Shown here piece after piece: positions 47,601 through 57,996 of a stretch of DNA of 64,000 nt (within the stretch, counting starts at the first letter, position 1; each line of letters starts with the position of its first letter). A model generated the notes under the pieces. That model saw only the letters and a program-made list of their open reading frames with translations. It was not told where the DNA came from and ran no database searches. The DNA lies in assembly GCF_018139145.2 (NCBI RefSeq), contig NC_059473.1:1302001-1366000 (forward strand), read 5' to 3'. This DNA comes from Gymnogyps californianus. Its lineage: Eukaryota > Chordata > Aves > Accipitriformes > Cathartidae. The position numbers and the translations under genes are program-made.

Positions 47601-49811
47601 TTATGGGCTGTACCTACAGTAAACTAGTCCTACTGAGCTATCAACGCAGTAAAAAAACTGATTGCAAGATAAAACGTATTGAAACTAGACGTGTTAGTTT
47701 TAAGATACCAAACTAGTATTACAGTGAGACTCCAAGGTAACTCAGAATACGAGTGTATCAGGTACTTGCATCTTTTCTACAGACCCTACAACTGGCTTTT
47801 CAACTGGCTACAAGAGAGACTGGACACAACCAATTCTGTACTAAAACACTTTCATAGTTAAAGCCGTGCTGCCCCTCCCCTCGGCGAGTCAACCATGTTT
47901 TCTGTGGACGGGAAAGATCCTGTTTCTGTTTAGGCCTTTCCAGTCATCAGCTGGTAGGGAAATCTTTATAAACTTCAGAAAGTTAAACTGTTACATTTTG
48001 ACGGGATTGCATTTGCACACCTAATATAATACAAAGACTTATACTGGGGGCTTTTTTTTTTTTAACAACGTTCTCGTGTATTAAGAATACACTTTACTAT
48101 ACACGTCTCAGATCAGAGGGGAGCAGAAGTTTTATAAAAGTCTTGTTTACAAAAAAGTATTATTTAACAGGTAAATGTGTTTATTGTTAGAGTCTTCTGC
48201 TCTTCTGAAATTAAAACATTATAAAGCAATGTTTATAAATTAACCTGTATTAAAAGTACATTAGACTATTAGGTAGTACTTATTTATTCTATTTCATAAT
48301 TTACCAGTGTAACAACAGGCGTACTGGTGAGAACAGCTGGTTAGAGGAACTCTACTTGTCAACATCGCATGAGTAACTCGAAGTTAGAAAAACTATGCTT
48401 CCAGCAGAACAGCGGGTAACTTGGGCTTGTCCTCAAGGAGGACTTTAAAACACGAAGTATTTTCAATCCCTGCAACAGTAAAAAGTCACCGACTTACTAA
48501 CTCCAGGAACTCTAAAACACTTTGCCTGCTACTGCTGCACAGTTTTAGTACAGTAGTTATGCCCTATCTTCAGCAATCCCAGTGGATTACTGGTTTGCTT
48601 TTTACACAGCACTCTTTTTGGAACATACAACATGACACAACTTACACTGTTTCACAATTAAAAGCAGGAAGGTGAAAACAAGAATCAGCAGCTCCGGGGT
48701 CTGCCCCGAACCTGTCACTAAATCACAGTACGATCTCTGGACCAGTCAGTCAGCTCCTGCGGCCCTCCACTTCCCAATTTGTAACACAGAATTAGCGACT
48801 CTTTCTCCAGTGACGGAACGGTTACGTTCGCTCACAAGCCCTTTTTCTTCCCCCCCTCCCCAGTGTTTTTCAGTCCTCTGAAGCAAGTACCAAGCACGGT
48901 TGTGGAGCTGTGTGGGGAGGACAGACTGAAGCCCAGCTGCCAAAACCCAGCATTTTTAACTCCTGCAGTTTGTGTCACGAATGCTCTGAGTAGATGTAGA
49001 CTGAAGGACTAGTAGCTGTCACCCTGGCATAGTATTTTTGGAACTAGTTAGGAAGGCCAGGGCTGCCTGGAGAAAGGATTTGAATTTCCAGCAGCTGCAG
49101 GAGAGAAAGGGAGGGAGGAACAGAGGTCCTTTCACCAGGAACAGGACTCTGGTTTTCTGCGCATGGGAATTGAGAGGTGGCAAAGATAACGTCAGTCAGA
49201 CCTTAATCTGCATAAAAAAAGATCCAGTTAAATGTGTAAGGTGTAATCTGGCAAGAAAATGACGTTAAATATGGCTCTAGTGAGAGATTCTTGTATAAAC
49301 AAAAACAACCAAAAAAAAAAAAAGAAAACAAAAAAACCAACCAAAACCAACTCAAAGCACCCTTTCCTACCTGACTAGCAGCGCCAGGGCAAGGGAGAAA
49401 AAGAACAATGGTGACATTCAACAGACACCCGCTGGAAAGTGCAATTTATGGAAAGAAATGGAAAACAGTCCCCCTTCCCAGCCAGAATAAATAAATGAAG
49501 ATGTAAAACGCATGCATTCCAAAAAATAAAACCCTACTAATAATGCACTTCTAATTCAGTGACACCCCCCCTCCCCTCCTTGCATTCCCCCACCACCACC
49601 CCAGTCCTCACCCCGGTCTTCCAGCCTGAAGGTGACCTGCCCCCACAAAAACATCGTTAACCCCCTAGGCACATTAACACACAGCATCATCATCATCATC
49701 ATTATCAGCATCATCATCACCCCACTAGTATCACCATTATGAGAAGCGGAGAGAGAGAAGAATGTTACTCGACCTTTCGTCCCCTGCATGTTGCCTGTCA
49801 GAGTCGGGCAT
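22157..49811 (-). CDS. ZC3H6: ZC3H6, CCCH zinc-finger protein (complete, 1192 aa)
   Basis: Nuclear protein with three tandem CCCH zinc fingers, paralogue of ZC3H4 and ZC3H8. ZC3H4 and fly Su(s) act with WDR82 to stop unproductive transcription; ZC3H6 itself is little studied, so a similar RNA-linked role is inferred. Twelve exons join in frame to 1192 residues (human 1189). Acidic [13 protein letters not shown]-terminus, then a lysine/arginine-rich stretch to about 73. Fingers: C270/C278/C284/H288, C299/C307/C313/H317, C322/C331/C337/H341. Then [33 protein letters not shown], a proline/glycine/methionine-rich middle, and a C-terminal half with about a dozen DPR motifs ending [28 protein letters not shown]-free middle sequence and IADQRLNKL identify ZC3H6 rather than ZC3H4. 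One intron is U12-type AT-AC. The start at 49811 gives [12 protein letters not shown], similar to the human N-terminus. Confidence 0.95.
25297..25536 (-). CDS. ZC3H6: ZC3H6 coding exon 11
   Basis: Residues 613-693, [16 protein letters not shown] through [16 protein letters not shown], matching the conserved LPAxQRAL segment. Acceptor CCTGCAG, donor GTAAAG. Confidence 0.93.
25811..26331 (-). CDS. ZC3H6: ZC3H6 coding exon 10
   Basis: Residues 439-613. Proline-, glycine- and methionine-rich, with [26 protein letters not shown] and [10 protein letters not shown] as in ZC3H6. Acceptor CCTGCAG, donor GTAAGG. Confidence 0.95.
26971..27224 (-). CDS. ZC3H6: ZC3H6 coding exon 9
   Basis: Residues 355-439, [33 protein letters not shown] and [20 protein letters not shown]. 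Acceptor TTCTAG, donor GTAGGT. Confidence 0.95.
28032..28141 (-). CDS. ZC3H6: ZC3H6 coding exon 8 (third CCCH finger)
   Basis: Residues 318-354, [16 protein letters not shown] then [11 protein letters not shown]. The exon begins after an AC acceptor, so there is no AG at its 5' edge; the frame requires it to start at 28141. Donor GTGAGC. Confidence 0.93.
28142..28744 (-). other. ZC3H6: U12-type AT-AC intron of ZC3H6 (603 bp)
   Basis: On the coding strand the intron begins ATATCCTTT and ends TTGCTTAC. The branch-point motif TCCTTAAT (28160 down to 28153) puts its second A 12 nt from the 3' end. These three features together define a minor-spliceosome AT-AC intron. It splits the asparagine codon between fingers 2 and 3. 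Confidence 0.93.
28745..28856 (-). CDS. ZC3H6: ZC3H6 coding exon 7 (second CCCH finger)
   Basis: Residues 281-318, [18 protein letters not shown] then [19 protein letters not shown]. Acceptor TTATAG. The donor is ATATCC, the canonical U12-type start. Confidence 0.93.
30369..30485 (-). CDS. ZC3H6: ZC3H6 coding exon 6 (first half of CCCH finger 1)
   Basis: Residues 242-280, [18 protein letters not shown] then [11 protein letters not shown]. 39 codons, phase 0 at both ends. Acceptor CTTACAG, donor GTAATT. Confidence 0.94.
32898..33019 (-). CDS. ZC3H6: ZC3H6 coding exon 5 (RG-rich)
   Basis: Residues 201-241, [19 protein letters not shown], followed by an arginine/glycine run. Acceptor TTTTTCAG, donor GTATGT. 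Confidence 0.92.
34947..35202 (-). CDS. ZC3H6: ZC3H6 coding exon 4
   Basis: Residues 116-201, [31 protein letters not shown] and [14 protein letters not shown]. Acceptor ATACAG, donor GTAAGA. Confidence 0.94.
36239..36364 (-). CDS. ZC3H6: ZC3H6 coding exon 3
   Basis: Residues 74-115, [20 protein letters not shown] then RDYDSSFSQ. 42 codons, phase 0. Acceptor TTTTTTCAG, donor GTAGTG. Confidence 0.94.
37745..37925 (-). CDS. ZC3H6: ZC3H6 coding exon 2 (acidic then basic)
   Basis: Residues 13-73, [18 protein letters not shown], then a lysine/arginine-rich run ending RRRRDKHK. Acceptor CTACAG, donor GTTAGG. Confidence 0.92.
37926..49773 (-). other. ZC3H6: ZC3H6 intron 1 (11.8 kb)
   Basis: AT-rich intronic DNA with no coding signal. 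Simple repeats include A runs at 38908-38923 and near 41610 and a run of 14 C at 39942-39955. An (ATC)n tract lies at 49683-49722, just inside the intron after exon 1. I recognise no transposon. Confidence 0.65.
49774..49811 (-). CDS. ZC3H6: ZC3H6 coding exon 1 (38 nt)
   Basis: Encodes [12 protein letters not shown] plus two bases of an arginine codon that exon 2 completes; human begins MTDSEHAGHDRED. The start context has A at -3. The donor AG before GTCGAGT is unusual but in the correct phase. A GC donor after GACAG is a weaker alternative. Confidence 0.75.
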
Positions 49812-50293
49812 GTTTGGGTCAAGAACTGGGTTTGGGGGTTTGGAGAACAGGCTTTCAAAGGCCATTGTGCTGGCTGTGGTGTGGTGAGGAGGAGGGAGGT
49901 GGAGGAAGGCAGGACACTGCCGCTGCCCGTGGTGCGGAGGGAGGAGGAGGAGGTGGCGGCGGCGGCGGCGCGCACAGCCGCTCTGGGGGCGGCTCGGTGA
50001 GGAGGAGGGTCGGGTCCCTCAGTGAGGAGAGATGATGAAGGTTTCACTCACGGTTACTTAGTGAGACACTAACGGGCACTCAGTGCAGGGCGAGGCTGCA
50101 CAGGCTGAGCCCGGCCGCCCCGCGCGGGCAGGCGGCGGAGGCGGCGGCAGCGGCGGCGGCTCGGAGGAGCAGGCCCGGGGCACAGGAGAACGAGAGGACA
50201 CACACACGGGGGAAGGGAGGTGCTGGTGGCCGGAGATGGCTGCCCTAATTCTTCCTTACAAACATGGCGCCCGCTCGAGGCACTCTCACAAAA

Positions 50294-50367
50294 TGGCGGC
50301 AGCGGCGGCGGCGGCGGCAGCGGCGGCGGAGGAGGAGGAGGAGGAGAACGGCGGCAGCGGCGGCAGC
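50294..50367. repeat. Compound (CGG)n/(GAG)n triplet repeat
   Basis: GGC/CGG triplets with AGC interruptions pass into a GAG run and back to GGC inside the ZC3H6 CpG island. On the ZC3H6 strand these read CCG and CTC. Open frames through it encode only low-complexity Ala, Gly, Glu or Arg and are not genes. Confidence 0.85.
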
Positions 50368-50686
50368 GACCCCCGGCGCTTGCCCCCAGCTCGCTCAGCG
50401 GCCGCGGCCCGCACGCGCCGCCGCCACCACTGCGTCTTCCGCGCCCGTCGGGGCCGCGATGGCGTCGCCTCGCGCTGGCCGCCGCCGCCGCCGCCCGCGA
50501 GCGACGCTCCTCCTCCTCCGCCGCCGCCGCCGCCCCGCCCCCCGCGCGCCGCCGTTGGCTGGCGGCGCCCCGCGTCACCGCCCCGGCCAGGCCGCCCATT
50601 GGCAGCGGCGCCGCCGCCCGTCACGCCGCCGTGACGTCGCGCGAGCGCGGCGGGCCCCACTCTCCCCCGCCGCCCCGCGCGGGCGA

Positions 50687-50732
50687 CGTGTGTGTGTGTG
50701 TGTGTCTGTGTGTGTGTGTGCGCGCGCGCGCG
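50687..50732. repeat. (TG)n(CG)n alternating tract, Z-DNA candidate
   Basis: TG dinucleotides broken once at 50705-50707 run into six CG dinucleotides. Alternating purine-pyrimidine DNA of this kind favours left-handed Z-DNA under negative supercoiling. It lies about 0.9 kb upstream of the ZC3H6 start codon. Confidence 0.85.
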
Positions 50733-51040
50733 CCCCCCAGCGCGGGGCGGGGAGGGGGAAGGGGCGGGGCCCCGCCTCGCCGCGTGCGGGCTGGCGTCAC
50801 GTGCGCGCCCCGCCGGCCGTTATGGCGGCGGCCACCGCCCGTTACGGCGCTTCCGGGCCGCTCCCTTCCCCCGCGCTCCTCGGGGGGCGGCTTCCGCCCC
50901 GCGCCGCCTCGCGAGAGCCCGGCCCCCGCCGCCGCCTTCCCCGGTGACCGCCGCTGTGGTAACCCGCCGCCGCCTCTTCCCTCACCGGGGCGGAGGCCAG
51001 GCCTCCCGCCTGCCCTAGGGCGCCGGGCCGGTCCCCAGGA

Positions 51041-54000
51041 AATTAATTAGTTCCCAGATTGACATCGCTAATTAAAACAGACGTTCCCCCTCCCCAGCGT
51101 GGTTACCCGCCGTCCTCCCAAGGTAAAGGCCGTCGCCGCCCGCTCCCTCCAGCCAGGAAGCGTTTATAACGCGGGGCCTGGAAAAATGCGGCTGTTAACC
51201 CAGGCGGGTAATAAAGTGGTTACTTGGAGAGGGGGCTGTTGGTCAGGGCGCGATAAAAACCGGTATTAAAGAGGTTAAGAGGCCATGACCTTAACCTACA
51301 CAAAAGTGTAAGAGATTAAGGGAAGATATGCTTTCTTAGTATCACTCCAATAACTGATTTTAAGGGAGGGAGTCCAAAACTCATTAAGAAATCCTCAACA
51401 GAGCTACAGAACAAAATGCTGAAGGGCATTACTGAAGCCAATAATAAAAAAAACCCCTAAACCACCCCAAACTCGTAACGTTTGTGTTATTACATCATAG
51501 GAAGTTTAACCTTGTGCTGTAACGGGTGCAGGGGCATGCCGGACTGCTGCCTTCCGCGGCTCTTGCCGGATCACAGCCCGTGGCAGGCTGACGGTTCCCG
51601 TGGTCTCGCAGCTCGGTAATCCGGTGACGCAGGCGGCGGCTCCCGGCGTCCCTTTCTGCGCGCCTTGTCCGGTGCTTTCAGTGCACTTCACCTTCTTCGG
51701 CGGTACCGCGTTCTCCCAAGTTCGGTACCTTCACCTCAGGGCGGTCCTGTCCGACTCAAATAAAGAGCATCAGCTGCAAATGTTGTCACCTCATTGCTCA
51801 TCGTTTCTTCCGTAAACTTTATGTGTCTGTTTACAACAACACTGGCACCGAGACGGAGTTATCCCACCTGCTCCACACGCTGAGAGCCGGCCTTTTATTC
51901 CTGCCCCAGCTCTGCTGACTCTCAGCAGTTCACAGTCCCCAGGAGAAGCTTGTTTGTTGTTCTCTAACCATTTTAACGATTATTTCTTTTAACATTGTCT
52001 TTTGAGGGACTTTGTCAAAACTTTCTGGAAAAATCCCAAGCAAGTTACATCAACTTATTTTCCTTTACAGGCTAGTCTCCCTGGCTTTGCAGGGCTTCTT
52101 GGGACGTATGACTCTCTTTTTCCAATGCCAGCAATCCTAGCAAGGAAAAAAAAAAAGGAATTAAAAAAAGAGAGAGAGAGAGAACACCCACATCGGTTCC
52201 CATTTGGGAGGAATGTTTTTCCCCTTACAGAGAGGCAAAGCACGGCCTCACATCCAGGAGGAAAGAGCCACCTCTCCATGATCTACATGCGCTGGGCTAG
52301 TACCTGAGCAAGAGGAGCAGGGCAGGAGATCGTAGCAGAGTTCAACCAGAGCTCCAGATCATCACACAAATCCAAAATCAAGCCAGGAAACCAACCTGAG
52401 CTGGAAACCAGAGCTCCTGCAGCTCAGGGACTGAAATAGGGCTCCGGGGAGCATGGGAGGGGTGGGGTGGGTTGGTCTCAGGTGGGGCTGGGGGGGCTAT
52501 TAGGGCTAATTAAGGTTAATTAGTCCCATCAGCACTGGTGAGCATCTCCGTGTGGTGCGCAGCAGCCCAGGAGCTGATGCCCGCAGGGCTCAGCACCATC
52601 TCCCTGGGGCAACGGGAAAAAAAAAAAAACCTAACCCAGATTTCAAATTCTGAATAAAAAACCTGGCTCCTGCTTTTCTTGCAGCACGCGCGCGGGTGCA
52701 AAACTCCTGTTTTAAACAAAAAATGTGTCGGCAGGAGCGGCGTGCGGCTGTTGGGTTAAACATCCCTACGTGTGTTTGTGTTGTCAGGGAAAGAGGTACG
52801 CTTCTGAGAAGCTCCTGAATGGCTCGCTTCTCCCCCCCCCCAAAGTATAACTAAATTTGGCAATAGCGGCTAAACAAATTCCCCGGTACGCGCTCTCGGG
52901 TATCACACATATACTGGGATCTGGAGTATGGTGTGGAGAGCGTAGCAACATACCTAGCAACCATAACAAATAAAAATGTCGTGGTTCAGCTCTTCATTAA
53001 AGCCCGTAACAGGATTAATAAGTGTTTTGGCGTGCGTGCTTGTGCTTTGGCTTCGGCAAGGGTTCGAGCGGCGATACGAATCTGCGGGGCGGGAGGAGAC
53101 AGGGCAGCGCTGAGGGACGTGCCGCGCGCCAGGCGCGGACTTCTCAGGGATGCTGGCTAGGTCATAAAATCCGGATTTTAACCTGCAGTTGAAAATAACC
53201 TGACGTTCTTTTGTGCGTTAAAGAGATAATCATCGTTCTTCGGTTTGCAGGGATGTTATCTCATTCGACTGAAGGCGCGGGGGATGCTCAGGACTCGGGA
53301 TGCTTGGAAAGGCCCGTCAGGAATGCATTTTGGAAGGAGGGTGAGGAGGAGGAGGAGGAAACAGGGGCGTGAAGCCGCGGTCGCCTCCTCTCGCCCCTGC
53401 CCTGAGGTTGGGGCTTGTCTCCCCTCGGGGGGGTGAAGAGGAGAGGGAGCGCTTTCCCACGCAGACCTCGGAAATTCAAAGGCGCCGTATTTCTCTCCCG
53501 GCGCCTCGGCGGGCGCTGCGTAGCCTCCTTCCAAGGCCGCCGCCGCCGCCGCACGAGGTCTTCGGCCTTTCCATCCTCACCCCTCAGCCATTTGGGGTGA
53601 GGGACCGCGGCTTTGGGGCTCGGGCAGGGCGACCAACCCCTCCCGGGGCACGCGGAGCGCATCTGGAGTCAGCTGCACCGGGGAACGCCTGCCTTCGGCC
53701 CGCGGAAGGCGAGCAGAGGCAAACGAGCTATTCTTTGGGCTCCAAAATATTATTATCCCAAAGAGAAGTTGTATTTACCAGGGCCAGAAGAGCCTCTCTC
53801 TGCACATTCCAAGCTCGGGAAGTCTGCAAGATGCCGGAGCGGCCGCTCTGGGAGGAGGAAAGGGAAAAAAAAAAAAATAAAAAAATCTCCTTTAGTCAGC
53901 TCAAATGCTGGCCAGAGGTTTGCAGCCCAGGCCAGACACTGGAGAGCCGACCTTAAACGTTTCTGGGGCTGAAAGGGAAATCTGCAGCCAGCTAATGCTG

Positions 54001-56410
54001 GGAGAGACGGCTGAGCTTCCAGGCTCCGGTCCTGGCCCTCGAGGCGGGCGAGAAGCGGCTGGGAGGACGGGCACGGCTTCGCAAGCCCCGGCGGGCGGCG
54101 TGCCAGCGCATCCCGGAGAGGGGAAACCGGTTCACCCCGGCCTCGGGAATTAGGAAAATGTTGTCAGTTCGGGGCTGCGCTGGGAGGAAAAGCCTCCAGT
54201 GCGAAGGTCCAAGCGCCCGTCTCCGGCCTCGTTAGCCGGCTAAAGCATCAGATGGAAACTATTCTGCCCCGTCAGGAACTTAGCTTCTTACGGATTCCTG
54301 TTGTTTTGGCTGGCAAGGCGGAGTGGGGGAAAGCGCCGTCGGTGCAAGGACGATGAAACCCGTCATTCGCCCCGTCAGAGGTACCGCAGCTAGGAACGGG
54401 TGATGGAGACGGCAGAGGTAAGGCGCCGGGAGCTGCTCCTGGCGCGTCCCCGGCCTCCTCTCCTGCGTCTCTCGGAGGAGCACGTCCCCGAGCGCAGGGG
54501 TTTCTTTGTCGTCCCTCAAAGACGGTGACGGCCCGTTGCAGAAGCACGTCCAACTGCGGCCGGGCGGCCCCTGCTCCGGCAAACCGCAGCCTCTGGGCTG
54601 CCCGCTCTGCAGCCTTCGTTCTCCTAACTTTGTTGTCTTTCCCCAAAGCTATCCGTCCGTCTTCGGCTCTCCCTAAAAAAATAAAATAAGTAAAATAAAA
54701 TACTCCTCCTCATTTCAGCTCGGCTCCTTTCCTGTTAGGGCTTTTGTCTTCCAGCAGCGATTTTCGGTGGCGTACGAGGACGCAGCCAGCCGCCTCCGCA
54801 GCGCTGCTCTCTTATCTAAGGCGCTAATTTAAAACACACGCCGGGCTGGGTCCGCGGGGATAACTGCTCCCTTTCCTGGACAAAACGCGATTTGGCCGGG
54901 GTCCGGGTAGCTCCGAGGAAAACCTCGTCGCCTGCTGCTCGGAGCATCCCGGGATGCAGGCGCACGACGGAGCGGTCCGGCGGCGTGTCCTGCCCGTTCC
55001 CTGTCCCTCCTCTGACGATGCCTGGCGTCGTCCTCCGATCGCAGCCCCGGCTGCCCGCTGAGCTGGCACGTGCAGGATTTCCTGGCGTATCCCCACGGAC
55101 CAAATGTTCTCCGTGCGTTTTTCTTCTCCCCGTATCCTGGCACCCTTTGGGTTGCCTTCGGCAGAGCCTGTGGGTGCGTCTGCCTCTACCTCTGCTCTTA
55201 CGCCGCGGAGCTTTAAAGGACATTTCCCTCCGGCAGGCTTCATCCGTCCCCGTGCACGCCGAGGAAATAAAACCGGGCATGTCTCCTGCCGTCCGTATTG
55301 CAACCCAGTTTCTCTTGCAGCGCAACCTCCTGCGGGGCCTGCCCAGGCCCGGTCCAAAAAGCTTTCTCCTTCCCCGTGCTGAGGCCAGCCGCACGGTGAC
55401 GCTCCCCCACGTCACCCCAGGATTAACGGGGTGTCCTCAGCAGGACGGGGAGGTCCTCCTGCCTTGGGAGAGGAGAGGACGTCTCAGCCCCCTTTGAGGG
55501 AGGCAGCACTCAGCCGCCCCCCCAGCCGCTCCTTTCTCCTCTCCTGATGGTCCTCCTGGGCTTTGTCCGCCTGCAGCCGGGGGTCTTTCCCTGCGGATCT
55601 CCGCCACCCCCCTCTAAAGGTGGGCAACCCCCGGGTCCGCTGCTCTGCAGGCACCTGCGCTCCCGCTGCAGCCGGGCCACCCCTTTTCCACCGCCACCCG
55701 CTTTTGAAAGCGGCTACGCTTTCAGAAAAGCATTTTTATTTTATTTTTGTTTGTTTGTTTGTTTTTTGAAGCACTCGGGTGGAGGTGCGAGCCCGTTGGG
55801 TTTTCATTTCCCTCCCCCAGCACAACCCTGGGATGCGTTTCCCTGCCCGGCTCCGCCGTCCAGCCGGAGCGCCCGCCAACCCAAACATCCTCCGTCCGCC
55901 GTGCCCGGGCTCCGGCAACCCTGTGCCGACAGCGGCGAGGAGCAGACACTGAATGTCCCTCCTTGTTCTGCGGGGAGACGTCCTGCCCCCCCCTCCCGAG
56001 CTCCCACGGAAAAGCCATAAACCCCCCCCCCGAAAAAATCCGGGAGCTCCATCTCCCAAAGGATGCAGCACAGATCTGTCTCGTGAAGTCTCTTCCCCTG
56101 GGGCAAGGAGTGGGAAGGATTTTCGTGGGTGCAGCTCAGCCCCCCAAGGGGACTCTGCCCCGCTGCCTTTTTTTTGGGGGGGGGGGGGCGCAGCAGCAGG
56201 CTCCTCTTCCTTGAGGTCTCCGGAGGATGCTCGGGGGGGTAAGGATGCTCGGGGATGAGCCAGCCCCTTCCAAGGCAACGTAAGGCAGAAAAATAAAACT
56301 AAGGGAGGCAGGTTCTTGCCCCGCAGACCCTGAGCCCCCCCCACACCCCGGGACAGCTCCGGGTGAGCATCGCTCTGCTCCCCCCCCCGCCCCAGCCGCA
56401 CGCGCGTCGG
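51041..56410. other. GC-rich intergenic region without a recognised gene
   Basis: 5.4 kb between the ZC3H6 island and the FBLN7 3' end. CpG-rich patches occur at 53.3-53.7 and 54.0-55.5 kb; a purine tract (AAAAG then GAGAGAGA) lies near 52145-52180. I searched the open frames for zinc-finger or other known motifs and found none. Confidence 0.55.
51990..52110. mobile_element. Possible old CR1/L3-like LINE fragment
   Basis: GGGACTTTGTCAAAACTTTC, then AAAATCCCAAG and ACATCAAC, resembles the stretch of CR1/L3 elements read as 'ccttgtcaaaagctttctgaaa...acatcaac'. The match is by memory and degraded. Confidence 0.45.
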
Positions 56411-56414
56411 GTGC

Positions 56415-56420
56415 TTTATT
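56415..56420 (-). terminator. Candidate polyadenylation signal of FBLN7
   Basis: TTTATT on the plus strand, AATAAA on the FBLN7 strand, about 1.2 kb after the stop, followed by G-rich sequence. A second AATAAA cluster lies at 55737-55748. Confidence 0.4.
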
Positions 56421-56794
56421 CTGCTCTGCGCCTGCTCAGAGGCTATACCATCGTTTAATTGTGCTAAAACCAGCGTAATGGAGAAACATGCATAACGGCG
56501 GGGGTTTTGCGGTTAACATGCACAAGCGCTGCACCGAGGAACCGGTACCGAGGAGAGAGACCGGGGAGGGGGGGGGGTGTGGTGTGTGTGTGTCCCCCCA
56601 CCCCGGCACGTGTTACAGCCGAACTCCAGCTATTCCTGGAGCTGCTTACGCACAGCGGCCTGGAGGCTGCGGCTGATTGAAAAAGGAAATTACGTTCAAA
56701 TATTCACACCTCGAGCTCCCTCGACGCGAGCACCAAGCGCAGCCGAAGCCCTCCCCGAGGTCACGGCGGCGGGGGGACGGGACGGGGATGGGTC

Positions 56795-56812
56795 GGGGGG
56801 GGGGGGGGGGGG
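56795..56812. repeat. Run of 18 G in the presumed FBLN7 3' untranslated region
   Basis: An 18-G homopolymer on the plus strand (C on the FBLN7 strand). Homopolymers of this length are prone to length errors in sequencing. Confidence 0.9.
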
Positions 56813-57623
56813 TGGGATGCACACGCACGACCCAGTCCGGGAGGTTTAAGGAGCTGCTGCCCATGGGCTGAAGCACGGGATGGCCCCGGCCCATCGCCAG
56901 CCCTCGTCTGCAGGGCACTGGGACTCCTCCTTTGCCCAGCACCAACGTCCCGCTTGCCTAGGAGGGCACCGAGAGCCGGCCAGGTCTTGTAGGGATGGGC
57001 GTTCGTGGATTTTTCCGGTCCCAGTTGATCCCGGGGGATTGAGACGCCGGACCAGTCCCCTCCCCGCCGGCTGCCGTGGCTTTTCTCGGCATCCAAAGGG
57101 GAGCGGAGGCATGTTTTTACGGGGCTGGGGCCAGTGCAAGCAAACCCGGGCCGGCGGGGAGGAGAGCGGTAGCCGCTATGAGCCTCCCTCCTCCTGCATG
57201 CACCAGCTGAGCTTATTTCCTACAGAAAAAAAGGAATTAAAAAGGAAATAAGGGCCGTGGTTTCTATCCGCTGTTTTCTGCGCGGTGTAGGCGCCGAGGC
57301 TGTGGGACATCGTCCTTCTGGAGCCTCGGGTGAGGACGATGCTCTGCTCCCGCACCCCGGCGAGCGGGTAACCCCCGCACCTGATTTCTTTTGCACCTCA
57401 TTTGCTTTTTCCCCCCCCCTCCCTCACGTCGGTGGGTGTAAAAGCCGCCTGGGCAGAATAACCTTAACGCAGAGGGGAGGATGGTTGGCTGCAGAGAGGC
57501 TTCGGCGTGGGACGTCGCCCGGAGCTCCCGTTACACGCCTGCCTCCGGGGCTAGCGCTTTCGGGTGGAGGATGCTGAGCAGGGACCATCGCCGTCAGGGA
57601 AGCCGCCCCGGCTGCCGCCTCCC

Positions 57624-57996
57624 CTAAAACTCGTAGGCGGAGACGAAGACGGTGATTTTGGACACGTGCTTGGCCTGGAAGACACGGTCCAGGTACTCGG
57701 ACATGTCCACGTCCACCTGGATGGTCTGGGGACCCTTGAGGCTCTGCACCAGGATGAGCTCCCCGGTCTGCCGGTCCGAGCGCTGCATCACGAAGTGGCC
57801 GCGGTTGTTGCCCCCCACGATGCCGAAACGCAGGCTGTCGGGTCCCGGCCGGCCGGGCGCCGCCGCCGTGGCCATGCGGAAGAGCGGGGTGGGCGTCAGC
57901 AGGTTGGAAGGCAGGGGAAGGTAGTGGAAGGAGATGGTTTTGGGTGCTTGGTGGCATGACCGGCTCTCCATCGGGCAGGGGTTGCGCTCGCACTGG
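57624..57996 (-). CDS. FBLN7: FBLN7 coding exon 8 (fibulin C-terminal module)
   Basis: Residues 319-442 and a TAG stop. QCERNPCPMESRSCH, then KTISFHYLPLPSNLLTP, SLRFGIVGGNNRGHFVMQRS and VDVDMSEYLDRVFQAKHVSK. Acceptor TTTGCAG. Confidence 0.96.

Larger units (their letters stand above)
49900..51040. promoter_or_regulatory. CpG island upstream of ZC3H6
   Basis: Extremely CpG-rich block covering the sequence just upstream of ZC3H6 exon 1. It has several YY1-like ATGGCGGC/ATGGCKSC sites (about 50236, 50264, 50293, 50822), an ATTGG inverted CCAAT box near 50597, a TGACGTCG CRE-like site near 50631 and a TCACGTGC E-box near 50796. Such islands often fire in both directions; a divergent plus-strand transcript is possible but no coding exon supports it. 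Confidence 0.7.

Noticed and set aside
49203..49421. A minus-strand alternative first exon near 49374-49421 encoding a hydrophobic start that could splice to ZC3H6 exon 2
   Set aside because: Its product is unlike the ZC3H6 N-terminus, while the exon at 49774-49811 gives the expected MPDSD start.
22157..49811. ZC3H4 as the identity of the central gene
   Set aside because: ZC3H4 shares the fingers and the FDPTASPFC end, but the middle and the DPR-rich half follow ZC3H6 and the length is close to human ZC3H6.
50083..51050. Plus-strand frames rich in Ala, Arg, Gly and Pro in the ZC3H6 island, one of them starting M followed by poly-Ala and poly-Glu
   Set aside because: Low-complexity products of CpG-rich triplet repeats; no homology and no splice structure support them.
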